The notes beneath the pieces are model-generated. The model had not been told where the DNA came from. It saw nothing but the letters and a program-made list of their open reading frames with translations, and did no database searches. Positions 45,200-52,493 of a stretch of DNA of 64,000 nt are shown in pieces. Origin of the DNA: Acrocarpospora catenulata (GTDB lineage Bacteria; Actinomycetota; Actinomycetes; Streptosporangiales; Streptosporangiaceae); NCBI RefSeq assembly GCF_018476525.1, contig NZ_JAHCST010000024.1, positions 42,906 to 106,905 on the forward strand, written 5' to 3'. Every line of letters starts with the position of its first letter. The first letter of the stretch is position 1. The position numbers and the translations under genes were made by a program.

Positions 45200-45209
45200 A
45201 CCACCCGGC

Positions 45210-45929
45210 TCACCAGCCGGCCTCGGCCAGGGAGTAGATCGCGTACGCCCGGCCGAGCACCGGCAGTGCCACGTTCCGCACCCGGATGCCCCCGGGGGTG
45301 ACGCCCTTCTCGGTCCCCCGGTGCGCGTGCCCGTGGATGATCAGGTCCGCACCCTCGGCGTCGGCCGCCTCCGCCAGCAGATAACTCCCGAGAAACGGGT
45401 AAATTTCCGGCGGTTCTCCCTCCAAGGTTTCTTTGATGGGCGCGTAGTGGCTGAGCACCACCCGGTGTTCGGTCTCCAGGCCCTTCAACGCCACCCGCCA
45501 CCGGTCGGCGATCTCCCGGGTGTGCCGGACGAACGCCTTGGTCTCCGGCTCGCCGAACTCGCTGGCGCACTTGCCGGCGAACCCGCCGCCGAAGCCCTTG
45601 CCCCCGGCGATGCCCAGCCTGCCGTCCAGCACCGCCGCCGCCGAGTCGTCCAGCACGATCAGCCCGGCCGCGCGGAGCAGCTCGGCCATCTCCTCCTCGG
45701 CGTTGGAGTGATAGTCGTGGTTGCCCAGCACGAAGACCGCGGGGATGGGCAGGTCGCGGAACTCGTCGGCGACCACCTGGGCCTCGGCGACCGTGCCGTG
45801 CCGGGTGAGGTCTCCCCCGACCAGCAGCACGTCCGCGCGGTGCTCGATGCCGTCCAGCCGTTTGCGGTAGGTTCCCCGGCTCGCCTCGCTGAGATGGATG
45901 TCGGCGACGGCCGCGACGCGGATGGTCAC
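45210..45929 (-). CDS. Calcineurin-like metallophosphoesterase
   Basis: 239 residues. The five metal-binding blocks are present: DIH, GGDL, GNHDYH, SHYAP and GHAHRG. It hydrolyses a phosphoester; substrate unknown. Its start overlaps the BON gene stop by 4 nt, so it is in the BON operon and under the same promoter. Confidence 0.85.
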   Translation of the reverse strand: MTIRVAAVADIHLSEASRGTYRKRLDGIEHRADVLLVGGDLTRHGTVAEAQVVADEFRDLPIPAVFVLGNHDYHSNAEEEMAELLRAAGLIVLDDSAAAVLDGRLGIAGGKGFGGGFAGKCASEFGEPETKAFVRHTREIADRWRVALKGLETEHRVVLSHYAPIKETLEGEPPEIYPFLGSYLLAEAADAEGADLIIHGHAHRGTEKGVTPGGIRVRNVALPVLGRAYAIYSLAEAGW

Positions 45930-46180
45930 AGCAGTTCCTCCTCACCCGGCTCGCCGACCTGCACGCAGGTCACCTCGTTGTGCACGGTCAGGCCGGGGGC
46001 AGCCTCGGTCGCCACCTCGGTCAGGTGCGCCCGCTGCTCCTCCTCGAAGACCTGCCCCTGGAGGAAGATCTGGTTGCCGCGGACATCCACCTTGATGCCA
46101 AGTTCGTTCGTGCGCGCGTCCTCCGCGATCGCCCGCTGGACGCGCGCTGCCACATAGTGCGGCGCGTCTGATGCGTTCAT
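45926..46180 (-). CDS. BON-domain protein
   Basis: 84 residues forming one BON domain (VAARVQRAIAEDARTNELGI, VDVRGNQIFLQGQVF, HNEVTCVQV). BON domains occur in osmotic-stress proteins and bind membranes or sugars. ATG 46180 is chosen because it starts the domain and follows a SigB-like promoter. Confidence 0.82.
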   Translation of the reverse strand: MNASDAPHYVAARVQRAIAEDARTNELGIKVDVRGNQIFLQGQVFEEEQRAHLTEVATEAAPGLTVHNEVTCVQVGEPGEEELL

Positions 46181-46191
46181 GCTGCTCACCG

Positions 46192-46216
46192 GTGCCCACC
46201 TCAGCGGGGGCGAAAC
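46192..46216 (-). promoter_or_regulatory. SigB-like promoter of the BON-phosphoesterase operon
   Basis: Minus strand GTTT (46216-46213), 15 nt, GGGCAC (46197-46192). The -10 box ends 11 nt before ATG 46180. Confidence 0.5.
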
Positions 46217-46220
46217 CAAT

Positions 46221-46251
46221 GTTTGGCCCCTACCTCCTCGGATAGGGGCCA
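46221..46251 (+). promoter_or_regulatory. SigB-type promoter overlapped by an inverted repeat
   Basis: GTTT (46221-46224), 15 nt, GGATAG (46240-46245) directed at the GT9 gene. A perfect inverted repeat, TGGCCCCTA (46224-46232) and TAGGGGCCA (46243-46251), begins at the last T of the -35 and ends just past the -10, so a dimeric regulator could block or help the polymerase here. Confidence 0.55.
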
Positions 46252-46366
46252 CCTCGTTCGTGGTCCTGGACGCGGTCGTCACCGCCACGGGCATTGACGC
46301 CCGGGGGCGCGTGGCGGATGGTCCCGCTGGGAGCCCGGAACAGTCCGAAATAGGGGTGATGTCCTG

Positions 46367-47299
46367 ATGACGACCGCGCTGGTGTTGCGCGCGCTGGGGC
46401 TGGGCGACCTGCTCACGGCCGTCCCCGCCCTGCGGGCGTTACGCCGGGGCGGCTTCCGGGTGGCGCTGGCCTGCCCCCCGGAGCTGAGCGAGGCGGCGGT
46501 GCTGACCGGCGCGGTGGACCGGCTGATCCCCACCTACGATCGGGATCCGGTGGTCTGGCCGGGGATGGCGGACCGCCGGTCGGATCTGCCGTTCTATCCG
46601 GATCTCGCGGTCAACCTGCACGGGTCGGGACCGCAGAGCCACCGCCGCCTGCTCGACCTGCGCCCGCGCCGCCTCTGGGCGTACGCGACGGCCGGGTTCA
46701 CCCGAGGCCCGGCCTGGGATCCGGCCGAGCACGAGGTGCGGCGCTGGTGCCGCCTGCTCGGCTGGTACGGCCTGCGCTGCGACCCGCGCGACCTGGGGCT
46801 GCCCTCCCCCGCGGCCCCCTCGAAGGCGCCGGGTGTGGTGATCGTGCACCCCGGCACCAAGGATCCCGCCCGCCGCTGGCCGCCGGAGCGGTTCGCCGAG
46901 GTGGCCCGCGCGATGGCCGCCCTGGACCTGCCCGTCGTGATCACCGGCTCCCGCCACGAGCGCCCGCTGGCGCTGCTGGTCGGCACCCGCGCGCTGCTGC
47001 CGCCCCAGATGGTGCTGGCCGGGCGTACCTCGCTGCGCGAGCTGTGCGCGCTGGTCTCCGGCGCCCGGCTGGTGATCAGCGCCGACACCGGCGTGGCCCA
47101 CCTGGCCACCGCGTACGGCACCCCGTCGGTGATCGTGTTCGGGCCGGAGCCGCCCGCCCGCTGGGGGCCGCCCGAGGATCTCGCCCGGCACCAGGTCCTG
47201 CACCGGGGGACCGACCCGGCGGAGGTGAGCGTGCCCGAGGTGCTGGCGGCGGCCGAACGGGCGCTCAGCGCCGCCACGATCGGGCCGGTGCGGCGATAA
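46367..47299 (+). CDS. Glycosyltransferase family 9 (heptosyltransferase-like)
   Basis: 310 residues. ALGLGDLLTAVPALRALRR at the start, HPGTKDPARRWPPERFAEVA in the middle and SADTGVAHLATAYGTPSV near the end are the GT9 signatures. In an actinomycete it probably decorates a cell-surface or soluble glycoconjugate rather than LPS. The leader from the predicted promoter would be about 115 nt. Confidence 0.88.
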   Translation: MTTALVLRALGLGDLLTAVPALRALRRGGFRVALACPPELSEAAVLTGAVDRLIPTYDRDPVVWPGMADRRSDLPFYPDLAVNLHGSGPQSHRRLLDLRPRRLWAYATAGFTRGPAWDPAEHEVRRWCRLLGWYGLRCDPRDLGLPSPAAPSKAPGVVIVHPGTKDPARRWPPERFAEVARAMAALDLPVVITGSRHERPLALLVGTRALLPPQMVLAGRTSLRELCALVSGARLVISADTGVAHLATAYGTPSVIVFGPEPPARWGPPEDLARHQVLHRGTDPAEVSVPEVLAAAERALSAATIGPVRR

Positions 47300-47350
47300 G
47301 GGTAAAACGTGGCTTACCGCCCGATCTAGGCGATAGTCACCTAAATCCTC

Positions 47351-47356
47351 GGGTAG
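47351..47356 (+). promoter_or_regulatory. SigB-like -10 box of the small membrane protein gene
   Basis: GGGTAG inside CCTCGGGTAGGGGCC, very close to the -10 area at 46240 (CCTCGGATAGGGGCC). No GTTT is seen 14-16 nt upstream. ATG 47366 follows after 9 nt. Confidence 0.35.
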
Positions 47357-47365
47357 GGGCCGAAT

Positions 47366-47614
47366 ATGACTGAGGAACAACGATCGCCGACCGGCAAGCC
47401 GATGACGCCCGCCACGCCGATGGACGTCATCCACTTCAGGCTGGGGTCGTACGCGCTGGTGTTCTGCTTCGCGCTGGGCGTGCTGTCGGTGTTCACGCGG
47501 CTGTGGTGGCTGACCGGGCTGTCCGTCATCGGCTTCGTGTTCGTGGTGACCGACATTGTCCTCGCCTACCGCCGGCAGGACTCGCTGGGCCGGGGCACCA
47601 GGTCGGAGGGCTAG
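47366..47614 (+). CDS. Small membrane protein, DUF6343-like
   Basis: 82 residues with two hydrophobic segments (LVFCFALGVLSVFTRL; LTGLSVIGFVFVVTDIVLAY) and a polar tail. The family name is tentative. Confidence 0.65.
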   Translation: MTEEQRSPTGKPMTPATPMDVIHFRLGSYALVFCFALGVLSVFTRLWWLTGLSVIGFVFVVTDIVLAYRRQDSLGRGTRSEG

Positions 47615-47637
47615 CAACCGGGGGCCGCCCCATGACG

Positions 47638-47670
47638 AACGGCCGAGGAGCTCGTCTCCCCGGCCGTTTT
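47638..47670 (+). terminator. Terminator after the small membrane protein gene
   Basis: Stem AACGGCCG/CGGCCGTT around a 15-nt loop, followed by TTCG; 23 nt past the stop. Confidence 0.7.
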
Positions 47671-47735
47671 CGCGTCGCTCACGTCTCGTGCGCCTGCTTG
47701 GGAGAGCGCTCCAGGGTCGACGGCCTCGCAGCCTG

Positions 47736-47987
47736 TCAGATCGGGTCGTTGTAGCGGCGCTCCTCGTAGACGTGGCGGCGGGTGGCCGTCTCGTCGACGG
47801 GTGCCACCGGAGTCACGGTGCGGCGTACGGCGCTCAGCCGGTACAGGCCGAAGAGCAACCCCGCCAGCCCGCCCACCATGAGGATGACCCCGATGACCTG
47901 GATGTCGATCCCGGCGATGGCGAACTCGACCGCCCAGGTCAGGATGGCTCCCAGCATGATGAGGATGATGCTTCCGGCGATGGTCAT
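47736..47987 (-). CDS. DUF6458 family small membrane protein
   Basis: 83 residues with two helices, TIAGSIILIMLGAILTWAVEF and DIQVIGVILMVGGLAGLLFGL, then a basic tail. This is the DUF6458 layout. A SigB-type promoter and GGAGGG precede the ATG. Confidence 0.8.
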   Translation of the reverse strand: MTIAGSIILIMLGAILTWAVEFAIAGIDIQVIGVILMVGGLAGLLFGLYRLSAVRRTVTPVAPVDETATRRHVYEERRYNDPI

Positions 47988-48014
47988 GGCATATCCCTCC
48001 TTCGCCCGTACGCT

Positions 48015-48038
48015 CTATCCCCACCACGAATCTCAAAC
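48015..48038 (-). promoter_or_regulatory. SigB-type promoter of the DUF6458 gene
   Basis: Minus strand GTTT (48038-48035), 14 nt, GGATAG (48020-48015). Confidence 0.6.
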
Positions 48039-48059
48039 GTGTGGGCAGAATTGCCCCTC

Positions 48060-48572
48060 ATGAGGGAGATTCCGATCGTCTTCGTAGGGCTGATGGGGGC
48101 GGGGAAGAGCACGGTCGGCCGGCTGGTGGCGGCGGCGCTCGGGCGCGAGATCCGGGACAGCGACGACGACCTCGCCGCCCGGTACGGCCACACGGCCGCC
48201 GAGCTGGCCGCCACCGTGGGCCCGGAGGTGCTGCACGAGCGGGAGTCCCTGGTGCTCCGGGAGGCGCTGACGCGCCGGCCACCCCAGGTGATCGGCGCGG
48301 CCGCCTCGATCGCGGAGGACCCCGCCGCGCTGGCGGCGCTGGCGGCGGCGTTCGTGGTCTTCCTGGACGGCCCGCCCGAGCTGCTGGCCAGGCGCATGCT
48401 GTCCAGCGCGCACCGGCCGCACTTCCAGCCCGACCTGGCGAAGATGCTGACCGAGCAGCGGGCGCGGCGGTTGCCGGGGTTCCAGGCGGTGGCGGATCTG
48501 ACCGTGGACGCGACCCGGCCGCCGGAGGAGATCGCGGCCGAGGTGCTCGCGGCGTTCGGGGCGGCCGGTTAG
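48060..48572 (+). CDS. Shikimate kinase-like P-loop kinase
   Basis: 170 residues. Walker A GLMGAGKST and the substrate-site RDSDDDLAARYG resemble shikimate kinase and gluconate kinase folds. The shikimate-binding Arg residues cannot be confirmed, the gene is not in an aro cluster, and the ribosome site is weak, so AroK identity is not claimed. Its stop overlaps the convergent ATPase gene by 4 nt. Confidence 0.7.
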   Translation: MREIPIVFVGLMGAGKSTVGRLVAAALGREIRDSDDDLAARYGHTAAELAATVGPEVLHERESLVLREALTRRPPQVIGAAASIAEDPAALAALAAAFVVFLDGPPELLARRMLSSAHRPHFQPDLAKMLTEQRARRLPGFQAVADLTVDATRPPEEIAAEVLAAFGAAG

Positions 48573-49012
48573 ACGGCTGCCACCTGGGGGCGGCTGTCGA
48601 AGCCGGTGCCCAGGATGAACCAGACGATCTTGCCGCGGAGCGAGGAGGCGACACCCCAGTCGTCGGAGAGCGTACTGACGATCATGAGCCCCCGGCCGTC
48701 GGTGGCGTCCGGCCCCGGGTCGCGCTGCCGGGGCACGCCGTCCCCGGTGTCGAAGATCTCGCCGTACACCCAGCGGCCGTTGCTGCACAGGCGGAGCGCG
48801 AAGGCGGTTCCGGCGTGCCGGACGACGTTGGTGACCAGTTCGCTGACGATGACCGCGCAGTCGTCGACCAGTGCATCAGCCCCCCAGCGCGCCAGCTCGC
48901 GGTGGACCAGCGCGCGGGCACCCCGCACGCTCGAACCGACGGCGGGCAGCAGGCACTCGGCCGTCCGCGTCGGGCCCGGGTCCAGCGCCACTGTGGCGAA
49001 GGGGAGAGTCAC
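48569..49012 (-). CDS. RsbW-like HATPase anti-sigma/serine kinase
   Basis: 147 residues, HATPase_c_2 fold: ARALVHRELARWG, CAVIVSELVTNVVRHAGT (N box), FDTGDGVP (G1) and DGRGLMIVSTLSDDWG (G2). It would bind a sigma factor or phosphorylate an STAS antagonist. GTG 49012 is behind a strong GGAGG. A perfect CebR-type operator begins 15 nt upstream of the start, an unusual input for this family. Confidence 0.85.
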   Translation of the reverse strand: MTLPFATVALDPGPTRTAECLLPAVGSSVRGARALVHRELARWGADALVDDCAVIVSELVTNVVRHAGTAFALRLCSNGRWVYGEIFDTGDGVPRQRDPGPDATDGRGLMIVSTLSDDWGVASSLRGKIVWFILGTGFDSRPQVAAV

Positions 49013-49026
49013 GTCGCCTCCTTGTG

Positions 49027-49042
49027 ATGGGAGCGCTCCCAT
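49027..49042. promoter_or_regulatory. CebR-type operator
   Basis: ATGGGAGCGCTCCCAT, a perfect palindrome containing the 14-bp CebR box TGGGAGCGCTCCCA of cellulose/cellobiose genes. It sits between the RsbW-like start and a minus-strand GGATAT that may be the -10 box. Confidence 0.85.
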
Positions 49043-49331
49043 ATCCAAGGTACGGCAATCACATGACCTATGTGAATCAATAGCTACAAGATTGTTTCCG
49101 GTCAATTGCCGCCACAACGGTCATCGCACCCGTCAAGGCACACGAAATCCCCCTCTCTCCCCACCATCACCCCAGGTCAACACCCCAATAGATGGTCTGA
49201 GAACCCAACAAATCCGGAAATTTCCACAGCCGCGAGATGTGCCGCGAACACATGAAAGTAGCTGAAACACTGCTCTCCGCAATCAGGGCAGATTAGACGT
49301 GATCTAGAGACTCCCGGTTCCATGCAAAAAG
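49043..49331. other. Gene-free AT-richer intergenic stretch
   Basis: No coding frame with actinomycete codon bias. It is richer in A and T than the rest of the window and probably holds the promoter areas of the divergent RsbW-like and peptidase genes. Confidence 0.5.
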
Positions 49332-49347
49332 TGTGATCTGCATCACA
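49332..49347. promoter_or_regulatory. CRP/GlxR-type palindrome
   Basis: TGTGATCTGCATCACA: perfect TGTGA-N6-TCACA, the binding pattern of cAMP receptor protein-family regulators, 117 nt upstream of the secreted peptidase start. Binding by the host CRP is inference. Confidence 0.6.
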
Positions 49348-49464
49348 TTAGACCGAGATCTTCCCTGCCTGCGGAAACACCCGCGCTAGGGTCCTTGCCA
49401 ATCCATTTACTGACGGATGGGACGCAAGTGACGTCCCACGCCAGAGCAAGGGAGATCTCCAGCA

Positions 49465-51018
49465 GTGAACCGAACCCTCACTCTCGGCGGCGCCACAGCC
49501 GCCACCGGCCTGCTGGCCGCGGCCCTGGTGGCCCTTCCCGCGCAGGCGGCGCCGTACATCGAGAAGGAAGTGCTGGCGGGTTCCAGCGAGGCGCAGGCCA
49601 TCGCCTACTTCTGGGACAAGGCTCAGCTGTCGGATGCCACGCCGTACAACGTGGAGACCACGGTCTCGGCCAAGCACGTGTCCACCGGCGGCCCGGCGGC
49701 TTCCAGCAAACCCGGCACGGTGCCGGCCATCGGGGACGAGAAGAAGACGGCCGGCAAGACCAAGAACGTCAACCTGCCGCGGACCACCGGCAAGGTGTTC
49801 TTCATGGGCGCCGACGGCAAGCCGCACTGGTGCTCGGGCACCTCGGTGCAGTCGAAGTACCGGAACCTGGTCGCCACCGCGGGCCACTGCGTCTACGACA
49901 CGGTCAGCAACAAGCCCACGCTCGACCACTGGGTCTTCGTGCCCGGCTACTACCAGGGCAAGACGCCCTGGGGCATCTACGTCGGCAAGACCGCCTACAC
50001 GCACTACGACTTCGACGTGTACGAGGACGGCGACCGGAACTACGCCTTCGTCACCGTCTACAACGGCGTGCAGCTCACCGGTGACAAGGAGACCGACAAG
50101 AAGGCGTACGACGCCTGGAAGGGCGCCAAGAAGATCCTCTCCGAGGAGGTCACCAAGGCCGAGTTCGAGGAGAAGTTCACCGAGGGCGGGCCGTACTGGA
50201 AGAAGACCGCCGACCCGGTGACCACCCCGGTGGACCCGCCCAAGGCCAACTTCACCCAGGCCGAGGCGGAGAAGTACTTCACCGAGGGCGTGGACGGGGT
50301 CAAGCTGACCACCGAGTCGGTGGCCCAGGCCGTCTACAACGCCGCCCCCAACGGGACCTTCGCCCTCAAGAACGGCGAGAAGTGCCCGAGCTGGTGCGGC
50401 CCGGACAGCGGGGTCTGGTACCCGATCGACGAGGCCGCCTACAACGCGCTCAAGGCCGACGATTCCTTCAAGGGCGAGCTGAAGAAGGTCGACCCCGGCC
50501 AGTACTTCAAGCGCGAGTGGTTCATCAAGAAGTGGGTGAAGACCTCCACCCCGGAGGTCTACTACAAGGACCACTACATCATCCGCGGCCTCACCGACGT
50601 CGGGCGGCTGGGCGACCAGGTCGGCGGGCAGGGCCTGGCGTACAACCAGAAGATCGGCAAGGCGCACTTCGTCTTCGGCTACCCGAGCGGTTCCCACCCG
50701 GACGGCAACCACGCCTTCACCGGCAAGACCCTCAAGTGGTCGTACGGCACGACCTTCGCCGCCACCGCCCCGTCGATCAAGGCGGAGGAGCTGGTCGGCA
50801 TCAAGTCCTCCTTCACCGGGGAGGGCTCGCTCGGCTCGGCCTGGCTGGCCGGGTACAAGAACACCAGGCGGCTCGGCTACCTGAACGGCGTCACCATCGC
50901 GGTGGCCGACCGGGACGGCAACCGGCGCATCGACACCTCGCTCTCGCCCTACTTCGACGGCGAGACCTACGGGGTCTACAAATCAGCTGCCAACGTTTGG
51001 TCGGGCTCGATCGTCTAA
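49465..51018 (+). CDS. Secreted chymotrypsin-fold serine protease-like protein with large insertion
   Basis: 517 residues. Sec signal (1-28, cut after AQA), a pro-region, then a trypsin-like fold with TAGHC (His141), a candidate Asp190 in EDGDRNYAF and a Ser455 in GEGSLGSAW. Relatives have GGSSGGPW there, so the oxyanion loop is altered. About 170 residues (roughly 205-375) rich in Lys and aromatic residues separate the Asp and Ser parts; relatives run straight from one to the other. The fold resumes with VGGQGLAYNQKIGKAHFVFG. Activity is therefore doubtful without test. Confidence 0.75.
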   Translation: MNRTLTLGGATAATGLLAAALVALPAQAAPYIEKEVLAGSSEAQAIAYFWDKAQLSDATPYNVETTVSAKHVSTGGPAASSKPGTVPAIGDEKKTAGKTKNVNLPRTTGKVFFMGADGKPHWCSGTSVQSKYRNLVATAGHCVYDTVSNKPTLDHWVFVPGYYQGKTPWGIYVGKTAYTHYDFDVYEDGDRNYAFVTVYNGVQLTGDKETDKKAYDAWKGAKKILSEEVTKAEFEEKFTEGGPYWKKTADPVTTPVDPPKANFTQAEAEKYFTEGVDGVKLTTESVAQAVYNAAPNGTFALKNGEKCPSWCGPDSGVWYPIDEAAYNALKADDSFKGELKKVDPGQYFKREWFIKKWVKTSTPEVYYKDHYIIRGLTDVGRLGDQVGGQGLAYNQKIGKAHFVFGYPSGSHPDGNHAFTGKTLKWSYGTTFAATAPSIKAEELVGIKSSFTGEGSLGSAWLAGYKNTRRLGYLNGVTIAVADRDGNRRIDTSLSPYFDGETYGVYKSAANVWSGSIV

Positions 51019-51040
51019 ACACCGGGGGCCCGTACTCCGG

Positions 51041-51077
51041 CGCCCGTGTTCCCGTTGTCACAGCGGGCGCACGGGCG
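51041..51077 (+). terminator. Hairpin after the peptidase gene
   Basis: Outer stem CGCCCGTG/CACGGGCG and inner CCCG/CGGG, 22 nt past the stop. Confidence 0.65.
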
Positions 51078-51122
51078 TCGTGCGTTGTTCAGGACTTCGC
51101 ATCTCAGGCTGGATCGTGAAGT

Positions 51123-52313
51123 ATGGTCACAGACGCAGATGACTTGCGCTTGAAGGGGATTCTCCGGATGCCTGTGCCGAATCGCCTCAGCGGGCTGTTC
51201 AGCCCGCGCAGGGGCCGGCGTCGGGCGGCGGGAGCACGCACGGCGACGGCTCTCGCGGTGCTGCCCTTCCTTGTGATGTTCATCGTCACGGTCGTGGACG
51301 CGGTCACCGGCCCGGAGCAGGGCTTCCTGCCCCTGATGGCCGTCGGCCCGGCCTTCGCCAGCCTCACCGGCGGGGTGCGCCGCACGCTGATCGTCGGGCT
51401 GACCGCGCTGGTGCTGGCCATCGCGCTCGCGGTGTACAACGACCTGGAGCTCACCCGCGCCTACGTCACCTGCGGCTCCATCGCCGGGGTGACCGCGGCC
51501 AGCGCGCTCGCCTCGGTGGGGCGGCGGCGCAGGGAGAAGGAGCTGGCCAGCATGCGCTCGGTGGCCGAGGTGGCGCAGCGGGTGCTGCTGCGGCCGGTGC
51601 CGCGCCGGGCCGCGCACATGCGCATGGCGGTCTCCTACACCTCCGCGATGGCCGCCGCGCACATCGGCGGCGACCTGTACGAGGTGGTCAACGCCCCCAC
51701 CGGCGTCCGGGTGATCATCGGCGACGTGCAGGGCAAGGGCCTGGAGGCGGTCGAGACGGCGGCGCTGGTGCTCGGCGCGTTCCGGGAGGCCGCGCACGAC
51801 GAGAAGGATCTGCAGGGGGTCAGCGCCCGGCTGGAGAAGGCGCTCAACCGGCGCCTGTCCGGCGAGGAGTTCGTGACCGCCGTGCTGGCCGAGGCCAACC
51901 CCGACGAGCCGACGGTGACCCTGCTCAACTACGGCCACCCGGCGCCGTTAGTCATCCGGGCCAATGGGGAGATCGAGTTCGCCGAGCCGGAGGACCACGT
52001 GCCCCCGCTCGGCCTGGCCGCGCTCGGGCCCGAGGGCCCCTCGCCGTACGGGGTGACCTTCCAGCCCGGCGACCAGATCCTGCTCTACACCGACGGCGTG
52101 GTGGAGGCGCGGGACCACGGTGGCGCCTTCTACCCGCTGGCCGACCGGGTCTCGCTGCTCAAGGACGATGATCCGGAGGCGGCGCTGGAGGCGCTGCGCC
52201 GGGACCTGATCCTGCACATCGACGGCCCGCCCAAGGACGACGCCGCGATGCTGCTGCTCCGCTGCCGCGATCCTGAGCCCCCGACGGACAGTTCCTCTCC
52301 CCAGGCGCTCTGA
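51123..52313 (+). CDS. Membrane-anchored SpoIIE-type PP2C phosphatase
   Basis: 396 residues (381 if ATG 51168 is used; AAGGGG precedes that one). A short basic N-terminus, three to four membrane segments, then a SpoIIE/RsbU phosphatase domain: HIGGDLYEVV, IIGDVQGKGLEA, LLNYGHPAPLVI, LLYTDGVVEARD and DDAAMLLLR, so the metal-binding Asp residues are present. It should dephosphorylate an STAS antagonist and release a sigma factor. Confidence 0.88.
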   Translation: MVTDADDLRLKGILRMPVPNRLSGLFSPRRGRRRAAGARTATALAVLPFLVMFIVTVVDAVTGPEQGFLPLMAVGPAFASLTGGVRRTLIVGLTALVLAIALAVYNDLELTRAYVTCGSIAGVTAASALASVGRRRREKELASMRSVAEVAQRVLLRPVPRRAAHMRMAVSYTSAMAAAHIGGDLYEVVNAPTGVRVIIGDVQGKGLEAVETAALVLGAFREAAHDEKDLQGVSARLEKALNRRLSGEEFVTAVLAEANPDEPTVTLLNYGHPAPLVIRANGEIEFAEPEDHVPPLGLAALGPEGPSPYGVTFQPGDQILLYTDGVVEARDHGGAFYPLADRVSLLKDDDPEAALEALRRDLILHIDGPPKDDAAMLLLRCRDPEPPTDSSSPQAL

Positions 52314-52350
52314 ACATCCCCAGACGACGGCCGTCCTCCGGTGTTCTAAG

Positions 52351-52404
52351 CGAGAAACCCGCCCCATGGCCAGCCCTGCGGCTGTCGATGGGACGGGTTT
52401 CTCG
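52351..52404 (+). terminator. Terminator hairpin after the phosphatase gene
   Basis: 17-bp stem with one mismatch, CGAGAAACCCGCCCCAT/ATGGGACGGGTTTCTCG, around a 20-nt loop that holds its own AGCC/GGCT pair. It begins 38 nt after the stop. Confidence 0.75.
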
Positions 52405-52420
52405 GTTTCTCAGTGGTAAG

Positions 52421-52465
52421 TCGTGGTCCTGCCGAGGAGGACCCCCAACCGCGGCAGGACCACGA
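52421..52465 (-). terminator. Terminator hairpin after the GH6 gene
   Basis: Perfect 14-bp stem TCGTGGTCCTGCCG/CGGCAGGACCACGA with a 17-nt loop, 29 nt past the GH6 stop; back to back with the preceding hairpin. Confidence 0.75.
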
Positions 52466-52493
52466 CGATCAATCGGCTACGGCTACCGCGTCC

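Noticed and set aside
47701..47712. CebR-like core GAGCGCTC
   Set aside because: Flanks do not match the CebR box and it lies near the 3' end of a gene, not at a promoter.
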